DNA from: Curtobacterium aurantiacum
Lineage (GTDB): Bacteria > Actinomycetota > Actinomycetes > Actinomycetales > Microbacteriaceae
Length of the DNA stretch: 64,000 nt
Assembly: GCF_018598555.1 (NCBI RefSeq)
Contig: NZ_JAHEWN010000001.1
Span: forward strand, 310,001 to 374,000
Direction: 5' to 3'
Below are positions 18,670 to 27,753 of this stretch, in pieces (positions within the stretch are counted from its first letter, which is position 1; every line of letters begins with the position of its first letter). Position numbers and translations under genes: made by a program. The notes beneath the pieces are model-generated. The model saw only the letters and a program-made list of their open reading frames with translations. It was not told the origin of the DNA and made no database searches.

Positions 18670-20328
18670 TCAGGAACGCAACCAGGCCGTCCCCACGCCC
18701 GTCAGGGCGCCGTCGACCACGGGGGCCGAGGCGAGCAGCAGCTCGCCTGCCGGCAGGGTGAACGGCTCGTCGCCGAACACGGTCACGCTCGTCCAGCCGT
18801 TCGGCCGACGGAACGCGAGCACGTCGTCGCGGCCGGTCTCGATCCACTCGAGCTGCTCCTCCGACTGCAGCTGGCCGCGCAGGCCGAGCGCCTTCCGGTA
18901 CAGGTTCAGGGTGGAGTCGGGGTCGGTGTCCTCGGCCTCGACGCTGGAGTCCGCGAACCACGCCGGCTGCGGCAGGTGCGAGCCGTCCGGACCGAACCCG
19001 AACGACGGGCCGGAGCGGGTCCACGGGATCGGCACGCGGCAGCCGTCACGACCGACGTCGACTCCCGGGTTGCGGAAGAAGGCCGGGTCCTGGCGGTCGG
19101 CGTCCGGGATGTCGCCGACCTCGTGCAGGCCGAGCTCCTCGCCCTGGTACAGGTACGCGGAGCCGGGCAGGGCGAGCTCGAGCAGCGTGGCGGCCTGCGC
19201 GCGACGCAGGCCGAGCGACCGGTCGAGCGCGTCCTGCGAACCGCCGGCGAGCAGCCAGGCGCTGCCCTGCTTGTCGGTGCCGCCGGCGCGGGGCGGCAGG
19301 GCGTAGCGGGTCGCGTGCCGGACGACGTCGTGGTTCGAGAACACCCACGTGGTCGACGAGCCGGACTGCTCGGCGAGCCCGAGGTTGAACTCGATGATCG
19401 TGCGGAACTGGGCGGCGTCGAAGTCGGCCTCGAGCAGGTCGAAGTTGAACGCCTGACCGAGCCCCTCGGCGCTGGCGTAGCGGGCGCGGCGGTGGGCGGG
19501 GACCCAGGCCTCGGCGACCGCGGTGCGGGCCGGGGTGAACTCGTTGAAGACCGTCCGCCACTCGGCGTAGATCTCGTGCACGTCGTCGCGGTCCCAGAGC
19601 GGGTGCGTGCCGTCCTTCGGCAGCTCGGCGAGCTCGGCCCAGGTGGGCAGGGTCTCGCCCAGGTCCTTCGCCAGGCCGTGGGCCACGTCGATGCGGAACC
19701 CGTCGACGCCGCGGTCGGACCAGAAGCGCAGGGTGTGCAGGAAGTCGTCGCGGACCTCGCGGTTCGCCCAGTTCAGGTCGGGCTGCTCCTTCGCGAAGCT
19801 GTGCAGGTACCACTGGCCGTCGCCGACGGCGGTCCAGGCCGGGCCGCCGAAGATCGAGATCCAGTCGGCGGGGGCTTCCTCGCCGGACGGCCCCGTGCCG
19901 TCGCGGAACACGTAGCGGTCGCGGGCGGGGGAGCCCTTGGGTGCTGCGAGCGCCTCGCGGAACCACTCGTGCCGGTCGCTCGTGTGGTTCGGGACGACGT
20001 CGACGATCACCCGGATGCCGGCGGCGTGCAGTGCCTCGACCATGCGGTCGAAGTCGTCGAGGGTGCCGAGGCGCGGGTCCACGTCGCGGTAGTCGTCGAC
20101 GTCGTAGCCGCCGTCGGCCAGGGCGGACGGGTAGAAGGGGCTGAGCCAGACGGCCTCGATGCCGAGCGATGCCAAGTACGGCACCCGCTCGGTGATGCCG
20201 GGCAGGTCGCCGATGCCGTCGCCGTTCGCGTCGGCGAACGAGCGGGGGTAGATCTGGTAGACGCTGGCCTGGCGCCACCAGGTCTCGTCGTTCGTGGTGG
20301 TGGCTGACTGGGCGAGGGTGTCGGTCAC
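18670..20328 (-). CDS. Alpha-glucosidase, glycoside hydrolase family 13
   Basis: 552 residues from the GTG at 20328, an intracellular GH13 enzyme of the oligo-1,6-glucosidase/alpha-glucosidase group. Conserved regions in order: WLSPFYPSALADGGYDV, DVVPNHTS, GFRIDVAHG (nucleophile Asp214), VAEAWV (acid/base Glu273) and FSNHDVVRH (Asp334). It probably splits maltose- or isomaltose-like sugars brought in by the importer encoded upstream. GAAAGG seven bases before this GTG supports it. An upstream GTG at 20481, overlapping the permease stop as GTGA, is in frame and would add 51 residues encoded by a tandem repeat; that start cannot be excluded. Confidence 0.9.
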   Translation of the reverse strand: MTDTLAQSATTTNDETWWRQASVYQIYPRSFADANGDGIGDLPGITERVPYLASLGIEAVWLSPFYPSALADGGYDVDDYRDVDPRLGTLDDFDRMVEALHAAGIRVIVDVVPNHTSDRHEWFREALAAPKGSPARDRYVFRDGTGPSGEEAPADWISIFGGPAWTAVGDGQWYLHSFAKEQPDLNWANREVRDDFLHTLRFWSDRGVDGFRIDVAHGLAKDLGETLPTWAELAELPKDGTHPLWDRDDVHEIYAEWRTVFNEFTPARTAVAEAWVPAHRRARYASAEGLGQAFNFDLLEADFDAAQFRTIIEFNLGLAEQSGSSTTWVFSNHDVVRHATRYALPPRAGGTDKQGSAWLLAGGSQDALDRSLGLRRAQAATLLELALPGSAYLYQGEELGLHEVGDIPDADRQDPAFFRNPGVDVGRDGCRVPIPWTRSGPSFGFGPDGSHLPQPAWFADSSVEAEDTDPDSTLNLYRKALGLRGQLQSEEQLEWIETGRDDVLAFRRPNGWTSVTVFGDEPFTLPAGELLLASAPVVDGALTGVGTAWLRS

Positions 20329-20374
20329 GTCGGGCCTTTCGTGGGTCGGGGGGTTCGTCGGGTTCGTCGGGTGT

Positions 20375-20481
20375 GTGTCGGTCGGGCCCGCACCGCCGGT
20401 GTCGGTCGGGCCTGCACCGGCGATCTCGGTCGGGCCTGCACCGGCGATCTCGGTCGGGCCTGCACCGGCGGTGTCGGTCAC
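20375..20481. repeat. 24-bp tandem repeat, four and a half units
   Basis: Units at 20375-20398, 20399-20422, 20423-20446 and 20447-20470, each containing TCGGTCGGGCCTGCACC with few changes, then a partial unit to 20481. It fills the gap between the sugar permease and the alpha-glucosidase. Read on the minus strand in the glucosidase frame it encodes T-E-I-A-G-A-G-P repeats without a stop. Because the period is a multiple of three, unit gain or loss would keep the frame. Confidence 0.85.
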
Positions 20482-21392
20482 TTGATGGCGCCCTGGGTCA
20501 CGCCGGCCATCACCCACCGCTGGGTGACGAGGTAGACGACGATCGCCGGGGCCATCGCCATCAGGTACGAGGCGAACGACACGTTGTAGTTGTTGCTGAA
20601 CTGCGTCTGGAACATCTGCTGCAGCACCGGCAGGGTCTGCAGCGCCGGGTCGGAGGTGATCAGCGACGGCATCACGAAGTCGTTCCAGGACGCGAGGAAC
20701 GCGAAGATGCCGACGGTGGCGCTCATCGGTGCCAGCAGCGGGAACACGAGTCGCCAGAACACCTGCCCCGTGCTCGCACCGTCGATGCGTGCACTCTCCT
20801 CCAGCTCCGCCGGGATCGAGCGCAGGAAGGCCGTGAAGAGCAGCACGCTGAAGGACAGCTGGAACATGACGTGCAGGATCGCGACGCCGAGCGGGTTGTC
20901 CAGGTGTGCGAGCCCGGTGAGTTTCACCTGCGACAGCGCGAGCACCGGGAACGGCAGGAACATCGCGGCGAGCAGGTAGAAGAACGACCAGCGGAACAGT
21001 TTGCGGTCCCAGTTCCGGGCGATCGCGTAGGCCGTGAACGAGGACAGCAGGATCGTGCCGACGACGGTGATCGCCGCGACGAACACCGAGACCGCGAAGG
21101 CCCGTGGGAAGTCGGTCAGCTGCCACGCCTGCACGAACCCGTCGACGCTGAACGGTGCCGGCAACGAGAACGCGTTGCCGTCGACGGCCTGCCCCGTGGT
21201 CTTGAACGCCATCGTCAGGGTGACGTACAGCGGCACGAGCACCGACAGTGCGCAGAGCACGAGGACGACGGTGACGGGCCAGTTCGAACGACCGCGGCCG
21301 GCCTTGCCCGAGCCGGAGGACCGGTCGGCGTCGACGGAACGGATGCTGCCGGTCGCGGTGGTCCCCGGCCGCAGGGGTGCTTGCAGGGACAT
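20478..21392 (-). CDS. Sugar ABC transporter permease, MalG type
   Basis: 304 residues, CUT1 family. Six helices starting at about residue 40; the EAA coupling motif is LEESARIDGASTGQVFWRLVFPLL. The C-terminus ends in VMAGVTQGAIK, the common ending of MalG-type permeases. Its ATG shares one base with the stop of the partner permease (TGATG), so translation is coupled. No ATPase gene is in this operon, so a shared housekeeping ATPase (MsiK type) is probably used, as in many actinobacteria. Confidence 0.93.
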   Translation of the reverse strand: MSLQAPLRPGTTATGSIRSVDADRSSGSGKAGRGRSNWPVTVVLVLCALSVLVPLYVTLTMAFKTTGQAVDGNAFSLPAPFSVDGFVQAWQLTDFPRAFAVSVFVAAITVVGTILLSSFTAYAIARNWDRKLFRWSFFYLLAAMFLPFPVLALSQVKLTGLAHLDNPLGVAILHVMFQLSFSVLLFTAFLRSIPAELEESARIDGASTGQVFWRLVFPLLAPMSATVGIFAFLASWNDFVMPSLITSDPALQTLPVLQQMFQTQFSNNYNVSFASYLMAMAPAIVVYLVTQRWVMAGVTQGAIK

Positions 21393-22360
21393 CAGAGCGC
21401 TGCCTTCCCGCGGGTCGCCCGCAGCTGGACCACGGCGATGACGACCGCGATGACGAAGAAGATCGTGGCGTTCGCCATCTGGTAGGCGTAGTCGCCGCCG
21501 TTGAAGCCCTTGAAGATCGACATCGCGACACTGGTGGTCGAGGTGCCGGGGCCGCCGTCGGTCAGGCCGACGATGATGTCGTACGAGTTCAGGAAGTTCT
21601 TGAACCCGATGACCAGGTTGATCAGGATGTAGCCCGCCGTCAGCGGTGCGGTGATCGAGACGAGCTGTCGCCAGGCGCTGGCACCGTCGAGCGCCGCCGC
21701 CTCGTACACCTCGCCGGGGATCGAGAGCACGCCGGCGATGTAGATGAGGAGCGTCGACGGGATCGCCTGCCAGGCGGTGACGATGACGATCGCCAGCCAG
21801 GCCAGGTCGGGGTCCGCCAGGATGCTCTGCTCGAGCGGCCCGAACCCGATCGCCGTGGCGAACGCCGGCAGGCTGTTCGCGAACAGGAACGAGAACACGT
21901 AGGCGATGACGATCCCCGAGATCACCATCGGCAGCACGAACACCGCGCGGAGGGCGATCTTGCCGCGGATCTTCGACGTCAACGCGATGGCGAGCAGGAA
22001 CGCGATCGCGTTCACGACGATCACGGTGACGAGCGAGAACCCGAGCGTGAACAGGTACGCCTGCAGGATCGCGGGGTCGGAGAACACCGCGATGTAGTTC
22101 GTGAGCCCGGTGAAGCGGAACTCGCCGAAGCCGACGGAGTTCGTGAAGCTCAGCACGATGCCCATCACCGCCGGCAGCGTGATGGCGAGCGTGAAGAGCA
22201 CCAGGGTGGGCAGCAGGAACGCCAGGAAGAGCGGGTCGACGCGGGGCTTGCGGCGTCCGCCCGGCAGTCCCTTCCGTCGTCCGGCCTGGAGGCCCGGGGC
22301 GGTTCCGCCACGGCGGCGGCGGTCCGCCGTCGTGATGGATTCGGTGGTCGTGGTTGCCAT
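21392..22360 (-). CDS. Sugar ABC transporter permease, MalF type
   Basis: 322 residues, CUT1 family, six predicted helices after a basic N-terminus (RRRGGTAPGLQAGRRKGL). The coupling motif is PGEVYEAAALDGASAWRQLVSITAPL. It forms the heterodimeric channel with the MalG-type protein encoded next. It lies 12 bases after the binding-protein gene and has GGAGAC as a ribosome site. Confidence 0.93.
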   Translation of the reverse strand: MATTTTESITTADRRRRGGTAPGLQAGRRKGLPGGRRKPRVDPLFLAFLLPTLVLFTLAITLPAVMGIVLSFTNSVGFGEFRFTGLTNYIAVFSDPAILQAYLFTLGFSLVTVIVVNAIAFLLAIALTSKIRGKIALRAVFVLPMVISGIVIAYVFSFLFANSLPAFATAIGFGPLEQSILADPDLAWLAIVIVTAWQAIPSTLLIYIAGVLSIPGEVYEAAALDGASAWRQLVSITAPLTAGYILINLVIGFKNFLNSYDIIVGLTDGGPGTSTTSVAMSIFKGFNGGDYAYQMANATIFFVIAVVIAVVQLRATRGKAAL

Positions 22361-22372
22361 TCGGACGTCTCC

Positions 22373-23671
22373 TTACGCGGCCGTGCGGAGCGCGAGACGC
22401 GCCCAGTCGGCGTCGAGGGTGCGGAGCTGGCGCTGCGGGTCGCCGCCGAAGGCGATCGACTGCGCGTAGTTCGCGACCGGGATCTCGGCGGGGATGAGCT
22501 GCGAGGCGCCGAGGTAGAAGGCTGCGTCGTCGTAGTACGACTGCATGCCACGGAGGGCGGGGTTCGACGCCGGGGGAGCGTCCTTCCGGACGCCGAAGCC
22601 GTTGTTGTCCGCGTTGTACTGGTCGTTGACCCGCTTCGACATCAGGAACGACAGGAACTCGCGGGCGGCCTCCTGCTTGCGCGACGCCTCCGGGATCCAG
22701 AGGGCCAGGTCGACGTTCACGCGCACCTTGCGGTCGGCCGGGTCGTCGGTGACGGGCAGCGGGAAGGTGCCGAGGTCCATGTCCTTCGTGGTCTTGGCGA
22801 TCTCGCCGAGCGCCCACGGTCCCTGCAGGTACATGCCGGCCTTGCCCTGGGCGAAGGCGAGGTTGCCGTCGCCGTACCCGCGGCTCGCGGCACCGTCCTG
22901 GTGCCAGGCCCGGAGCTGCACCATGCGCTCCATCGGCTTCCGCAGGTCGCGCTCGAACGACACGGCCGATCCCTTGCCGACGTTCGTGCCCTCGCGCCGG
23001 AGTGCCTCGAAGGTCGCCGGGGTGTCGATCATGCCGCCGATCGAGTAGTCGAACATGCCCTGGGCGATCGTCCAGTTGTCCTTGAACGTGCCGTAGATCG
23101 GCGCGATGCCGGCCTTGGTCAGGCGCTCGCACACGTCGGCGAACTCGCTCCACGTCGTCGGGATCTCGAGCCCCTGCTCCGCGAAGAGCGCCTTGTTGTA
23201 GATCACCGAGGCGGCGGTCACCGAGTACGGCAGGGCGCTCTTCCGGCCGGGGTAGTCCGCGGTCTGCTCCATGAGCGGCCACAGGTCGGGGTTGATGGTG
23301 TCGGCCTGCGGCAGGTCGGACAGGTCGGTCAGCGCACCGTGCTCGACGAACGGCACGACCGAGAAGTTGTAGTTCCAGCAGCCGAGGTCCGGCGGCCGGT
23401 TCCGCACGAAGTTCGCGGACATGCTCGAGGTCGAGTCGCGGACGACCCGGACCTTCGACTGGGTCTGGTGGAACTGCGCGATGACGTCGTCGAAGTAGCC
23501 GATGACCTCGGGCTTCGACACGTAGAACGTGATGGTCTCCGGCTTGGCGCTCGAGGACCCGATCGGGGCGCACCCGGCGAGCGCGAGGCCCGCTCCGATA
23601 CCGCCCGCTCCGAGCAGGAACCCGCGTCGGCTGACCGAAGCTGTGTTCCTGGCGGTGGCGTGTGCTTGCAC
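22373..23671 (-). CDS. Sugar ABC transporter substrate-binding Tat lipoprotein
   Basis: 432 residues from the GTG at 23671 (GGAG six bases upstream). The signal peptide combines a twin-arginine motif, SRRGFLLG (Arg15-Arg16), with a lipobox LAGC (Cys34), so it is probably exported folded by Tat and then lipidated. The mature part is SBP family 1 (maltose/oligosaccharide type) with KAGMYLQGPWALGEI and ADNNGFGV. It feeds the two permeases; the GH13 gene points to an alpha-glucoside. It is divergent from the ROK gene, from which it is separated by an A/T-rich operator-like stretch. Confidence 0.9.
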   Translation of the reverse strand: MQAHATARNTASVSRRGFLLGAGGIGAGLALAGCAPIGSSSAKPETITFYVSKPEVIGYFDDVIAQFHQTQSKVRVVRDSTSSMSANFVRNRPPDLGCWNYNFSVVPFVEHGALTDLSDLPQADTINPDLWPLMEQTADYPGRKSALPYSVTAASVIYNKALFAEQGLEIPTTWSEFADVCERLTKAGIAPIYGTFKDNWTIAQGMFDYSIGGMIDTPATFEALRREGTNVGKGSAVSFERDLRKPMERMVQLRAWHQDGAASRGYGDGNLAFAQGKAGMYLQGPWALGEIAKTTKDMDLGTFPLPVTDDPADRKVRVNVDLALWIPEASRKQEAAREFLSFLMSKRVNDQYNADNNGFGVRKDAPPASNPALRGMQSYYDDAAFYLGASQLIPAEIPVANYAQSIAFGGDPQRQLRTLDADWARLALRTAA

Positions 23672-23740
23672 GTCGTCTCCGTCCGTCCGGACCCGGCGTC
23701 CCTGCCGTTCCGTCCCGCGCGTGGCTCCGATGCCACCCGC

Positions 23741-23770
23741 GCAACTAAATCTAGCGAGAAAATCTAATTC
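23741..23770. promoter_or_regulatory. Operator/promoter candidate between sugar operon and ROK gene
   Basis: An A/T-rich island in GC-rich DNA with the direct repeat AAATCTA at 23747-23753 and 23760-23766 (13 bases apart, about one helical turn and a quarter). It lies in the 132-base divergent gap, 34 bases before the ROK start. ROK-family repressors bind A/T-rich sites, so this is the likely operator controlling both directions, and it probably also contains the -10 elements. Confidence 0.6.
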
Positions 23771-23803
23771 CGCAAGGAACTCGTCGCGCGATAGGGTCAC
23801 GGC

Positions 23804-24964
23804 ATGCCGCCACCCCGTGGAACGAGCGCAGAGACGCTGCTCGCTTACGCCTTCGACTCGTCGGCGTTCACCGCGACCGAGGCGATCGACGCCACCGGGC
23901 TGACCCGGTCGACCGTGCTGGGTGCGGCCGAGGAACTCGTGCGGCTCGGCTGGCTCCGCGAGCTCGACGACGCCCGCGCCGCGGGGGAGTACCGGATGGG
24001 ACGCCCCGCACGCCGTTACGAGCTCGACACGGTCGCCGGGGTCGTCGTCGGCGTGGACGCCGGCCAGCACCGGGTCACGGCCTTCGTCGCCGACCTGCGC
24101 GGCACGGTGCTCGGTCGTGCCGAGGGGGCGCTCGGTGAGTCGGGCCTCGACGTGCCCGTGCGACTCGGGGTCCTCGCCGACACCGTGGCCGCCGCGCTCG
24201 CCTCGGCCGCCGTCGACCGCGAACGGGTCCTGGTCACGGTCGTGGGCATCCCGGCACCGGTCGACGCCGCCGGTGCCTCGCCCGACGACGGCGGCTTCTG
24301 GGTCCGGATGAACCCGGGGTTCGCCGATGCCGTCCCGCACGGGCGTGTGCTGGTCGAGAACGACGCGAACCTCGCGGCGCTCGCCGAGCGGCCGTCCTCC
24401 GGTGACGCCTCGTTCGCGGCGCTGCTGTCCGGCGAACGCTTCGGCGCGGGCCTCGTCGTCGACGGGGTCCTGCTGCGCGGTGCCCACGGTGGTGCCGGGG
24501 AGATGCGAGTGCTCGAGCTCGTCGAGGGCGTCGGGTCGTCCGACGGCATCGGCGCCGTCGCCCGCACGTTCGTCGCCGACGCCGTCGCCGCCGGGCACAT
24601 CCCCAGAGGCGCCGCGCTCGCCGCCGACGCCGCCCTGGTGTTCGCGGCCGCACGGAGCGGTGATCCGGTCGCGCGCACCATCGTCGACCGCCTGGGCGAC
24701 CGCCTGGCCCGTGTCTGCATCATGCTCGCGAGCCTGCTCGACATCGACCGCGTGGTGGTCGCCGGCGCGATCGCACAGCCCGCGGTCGCCGTCATCGACC
24801 GCGCGCGCGACCTGCTCGCGAAGGGGCACTTCGACCCGGTCCCCGAACTCGTCGCGTCGTCGCTCGGCGCCGACGTCGTCGTCATCGGGGCCGTGGCCCA
24901 CGCGGTCGACGCGGTGCGGGCCGACCCGCTGTCCTTCGCGGTCCGGCCCGTGCTCGCATCATGA
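23804..24964 (+). CDS. ROK family transcriptional repressor
   Basis: 386 residues. The N-terminal winged HTH (about 10-65; FTATEAIDATGLTRSTVLGAAEELVRLGWL) is followed by a ROK sugar-kinase-like domain with VVVGVDAGQHR (replacing the phosphate-loop DxGxTK), VENDANLAALAE and GGAGEMR. The zinc-binding CGxxGCxE motif of many ROK proteins is not present, as often in NagC/XylR-type actinobacterial repressors. Its position divergent from the binding-protein operon suggests that it senses a sugar (or sugar phosphate) related to the GH13 substrate and represses the operon. Confidence 0.88.
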   Translation: MPPPRGTSAETLLAYAFDSSAFTATEAIDATGLTRSTVLGAAEELVRLGWLRELDDARAAGEYRMGRPARRYELDTVAGVVVGVDAGQHRVTAFVADLRGTVLGRAEGALGESGLDVPVRLGVLADTVAAALASAAVDRERVLVTVVGIPAPVDAAGASPDDGGFWVRMNPGFADAVPHGRVLVENDANLAALAERPSSGDASFAALLSGERFGAGLVVDGVLLRGAHGGAGEMRVLELVEGVGSSDGIGAVARTFVADAVAAGHIPRGAALAADAALVFAAARSGDPVARTIVDRLGDRLARVCIMLASLLDIDRVVVAGAIAQPAVAVIDRARDLLAKGHFDPVPELVASSLGADVVVIGAVAHAVDAVRADPLSFAVRPVLAS

Positions 24965-25008
24965 CCGCACGGCGCACCGGGTAGTTGCAGATCTGACAGG
25001 ATCTTGTC

Positions 25009-25530
25009 GTGCACCGTCTCCGAGCCCTCCCGATGCCCGTGGTGTTGCCGGTGCTCTTCCTGTTCGCGGGCGGGCTGTGGTTCGTGATCGGGCTGTTCGT
25101 CTTCCCTCGTGACATGCCCCTGCTCTGGCGCGCGATCGGTACGGTCTTCTACGCTGGCGGCATGACGGCGTTCTTCGGCGTCTGGATCAGCCGGGCTCGT
25201 CGGCGAGCCGGCGGCGCGACGCAGTTGACGGACGTGCAGCGCGGTCTGAAGCGCGGCGAGGTGCCCGATGACGCTGATCTCGCCACATGGTCCGCCACGG
25301 TCGAGGAGCACCACCGACAGTTGCGGTGGAGCCTGTGGTTCGGGCCGGTCGTCTTCGGGGTGATGGTCGTGCTCGCGCTCGTGCTCGCCCTGACCTCGAC
25401 GCCCTGGTGGTGGTTCGGGGTGGCGTTCTTCGTGGGGTTCCTGCTGTTCTCGGTGATCACGACGCCCCGCGCGCTCGCGAAGGCCGAGGTCGTGCGCGAG
25501 GAGCTCCGTCGCCGGGCGAACGGGCTCTGA
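25009..25530 (+). CDS. Small membrane protein of unknown function
   Basis: 173 residues from a GTG. Two helices near the N-terminus (about 10-28 and 38-58), a soluble charged middle (RRAGGATQLTDVQRGLKRGEVPDDADLATW) and two closely spaced helices (about 108-150) before a basic C-terminus. No family recognised. It starts 44 bases after the ROK gene on the same strand and converges with the NUDIX gene; the last 15 bases between them hold no clear terminator. Confidence 0.7.
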   Translation: MHRLRALPMPVVLPVLFLFAGGLWFVIGLFVFPRDMPLLWRAIGTVFYAGGMTAFFGVWISRARRRAGGATQLTDVQRGLKRGEVPDDADLATWSATVEEHHRQLRWSLWFGPVVFGVMVVLALVLALTSTPWWWFGVAFFVGFLLFSVITTPRALAKAEVVREELRRRANGL

Positions 25531-25545
25531 CGCGAACCCGGCGCA

Positions 25546-26238
25546 TCAGCTCGGCAGTGGGATCTCCCGTTGGCGGTCCCACGGTTCCGTCCAGCCGAGT
25601 CGGTCGAACAGTGCATCCAGCAGCATTGCGGTGAAGCCCCACACCAGGTGCTCGTCGCCGTCGGCCTCGATCGTGAACGCCGGCCCGCGCCACTCCTGAC
25701 CACTGCGGCGGATCACGGTCACGCCGCGGTTCGCCGGGTCGAGCAGGTCCGCCACCGGCACCCGGAACACCGCCGCCGACTCGTGCTCGTCGACGACACG
25801 GATCGGTGAGGGGTCGCGCCACCAGCCGATGACGGGCCGGACCAGGTGGTTCGAGAACGCCAGGGGCACGGCGGGCAGGGCGCCGAGCACGTCGACGCCG
25901 GCGGGGTCGAGACCGGTCTCCTCCTGCGCCTCGCGGAGTGCGGCGGCGACGGCGTCCGCGTCGCCGGGGTCGATGCGTCCACCGGGGAACGCGACCTCGC
26001 CGGCGTGCGCGCGCAGGGTAGTGGCCCGGGCGAGGAGCAGGACGTCGAGGTCGCGGGGGACCCCGGGCGCAGCCGCCGGTCGGTCGCTCGGGGTGTGGTC
26101 GAGCGCGCCGAAGAGCATCAGGACCGCTGCCCGTCGGGGTGAGGCCGTGCTGCCGGGTTCGACGAGCGGCCCACCGTCACCCCAGCCGTCCGCTGCGACC
26201 GCCGCGAGTGCAGCCCGTACCGATCCGTCGTGCGTCAC
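25546..26238 (-). CDS. NUDIX hydrolase, CoA pyrophosphatase-like (NudL)
   Basis: 230 residues. The NUDIX box is GGRIDPGD.DAVAAALREAQEETGL (about residues 86-110, complete GX5EX7REXXEEXGX pattern with one longer spacer), preceded by LRAHAGEVAFP, the extra motif that marks CoA-diphosphatases of the NudL/YeaB group. It would hydrolyse CoA or its derivatives to phosphopantetheine and 3',5'-ADP, a housekeeping or clean-up function. The gene is divergent from the esterase gene. Confidence 0.88.
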   Translation of the reverse strand: MTHDGSVRAALAAVAADGWGDGGPLVEPGSTASPRRAAVLMLFGALDHTPSDRPAAAPGVPRDLDVLLLARATTLRAHAGEVAFPGGRIDPGDADAVAAALREAQEETGLDPAGVDVLGALPAVPLAFSNHLVRPVIGWWRDPSPIRVVDEHESAAVFRVPVADLLDPANRGVTVIRRSGQEWRGPAFTIEADGDEHLVWGFTAMLLDALFDRLGWTEPWDRQREIPLPS

Positions 26239-26421
26239 CCGTTCACCCTAGGTGCGCGCCACCGAGCGGTCCGGCGGGGGCGCCGCACCGGACGCTTCGC
26301 TGCGCGTCGGTCGAGTGCCGTCTGGGAGCCGCACAGGTGGGAACTGTGCGAACCGGAAGCGCCTCGGTGCCCCGTTCGCAGCGGGCCGCCGCCACGATTG
26401 CACCGTCCGCCGGGAGGCCCC

Positions 26422-27753
26422 ATGTTCCACGATCTGCTCCGACCCCTGTTCCACGTCGCCGTCGTCGCACCGTCCGTGCTCGTCCCGGTCGACGTCGCCG
26501 CCGGGCTCCTCACCGTCGCCGCGCTCCTGCCGGCGTTCGGTCGTCGCTCCCGCCGTCCGGTCCGGGGCCTGGTCTGGCGGCTCGGCGCCGTTGCTGTCGG
26601 TGCGGTGATCGGCCTGGTCGCGGTGTGGTGGTTCGGGGACGTGCAGGACCCGTACGGGGTGTCGTTCACCCCGATCACCCGGATGTGGGTGGCCCTTGCC
26701 TTCGGCGGTGTCGGGCTCCTCGTCGTCACGGTCGTCCAGGGTGGCTGGCTCCGCCGCGTGCTCGGCGTGCTCGCGGCGATGGCGGTGGCCATGGCCGCCG
26801 TCCTCGGCGTCAACGTCGACTTCGGGGCGTACCGCACCATCGAGCAGGCCGTGACGACCGATCCGTACCCGTCGGGTCCGCTGGGACACGAGACGGGGGT
26901 GGGGCGCGCCTCCAGTCCGGTGGTCGACCCGGCCACCTGGCGGGCGCCCGCCGACATGCCGCGACGCGGGAAGGTGCTCTCGGTCACCATCCCGTCGACC
27001 GTCTCCCATTTCCACGCACGGCCGGCGGTGGTGTACCTGCCGCCGGCCGCCCTGACCGAGCGGCCACCGACCCTGCCGGTCGTGATCAGCCTGGCCGGGC
27101 AACCCGGGCAGCCGAGCGACATGTTCCAGGCCGGTCGGCTCGGCGCGGTGATGGACGCCTTCGCCGACGCCCACCACGGCCTCGCCCCGATCGTCGTCGC
27201 GCCCGACCAACTCGGTGCACCGGACCGGAACCCGATGTGCGTCGACTCGCCTCTCGGCCGCTCCGCGACGTACGTCATGACCGACACGACGAACTGGGTC
27301 CGGCAGCACCTCCGCGTCGGACCGGCGCCCTCGGCCTGGGGCATCATCGGGTTCTCGCAGGGAGCCACCTGCGCCATGCAGTTCTCCGCCGCACACCCCG
27401 ACGTGTTCGGCACGACCTTCGCCATCTCGAGTGAGCTCGCACCCCTGAACGGCGACGCGCAGCACAGCATCCAGTACGGCTTCGGCGGCTCGGCCTCCCG
27501 GTACGCCGCAGCGGCACCGCGGGCGATCATGCGGGCACACGGGCGGTACCCCGGGCACCTCACGGTGTTCGCGTACGGCAGCGAGGACAAGCCGTACGTC
27601 GCCTCGACCACGATGCTCCGTGCGGCTGCCGACGCCGCGGGCATGCGCACACGACTGTTCGTGTCCGAGGGCTCCGCCCACGACTGGAACACCGTCCGGT
27701 ACGCCCTGCGCGTCGGGATGCCCGGTCTCATCGCGCACCTGGGCCTCCGGTGA
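26422..27753 (+). CDS. Membrane-anchored esterase, alpha/beta hydrolase (antigen 85/esterase D type)
   Basis: 443 residues from the ATG at 26422 (GGGAGG upstream). The first 140 residues hold about four membrane helices. The rest is an extracytoplasmic alpha/beta hydrolase domain of the esterase D type with nucleophile elbow GFSQGA, an oxyanion-side SLAGQPGQP segment and a C-terminal SAHDWNTV histidine region. It resembles the secreted mycolyltransferase-like esterases of actinobacteria that act on cell-envelope lipids. The stop overlaps the MprF-like start (GTGA), so a shared role in lipid or envelope modification is likely. Confidence 0.82.
   Translation: MFHDLLRPLFHVAVVAPSVLVPVDVAAGLLTVAALLPAFGRRSRRPVRGLVWRLGAVAVGAVIGLVAVWWFGDVQDPYGVSFTPITRMWVALAFGGVGLLVVTVVQGGWLRRVLGVLAAMAVAMAAVLGVNVDFGAYRTIEQAVTTDPYPSGPLGHETGVGRASSPVVDPATWRAPADMPRRGKVLSVTIPSTVSHFHARPAVVYLPPAALTERPPTLPVVISLAGQPGQPSDMFQAGRLGAVMDAFADAHHGLAPIVVAPDQLGAPDRNPMCVDSPLGRSATYVMTDTTNWVRQHLRVGPAPSAWGIIGFSQGATCAMQFSAAHPDVFGTTFAISSELAPLNGDAQHSIQYGFGGSASRYAAAAPRAIMRAHGRYPGHLTVFAYGSEDKPYVASTTMLRAAADAAGMRTRLFVSEGSAHDWNTVRYALRVGMPGLIAHLGLR

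Noticed and set aside
21377-23767. 796-codon plus-strand open frame antisense to the sugar importer
   Set aside because: Antisense shadow of three clear ABC genes; rich in Arg, Asp and Val without motif.
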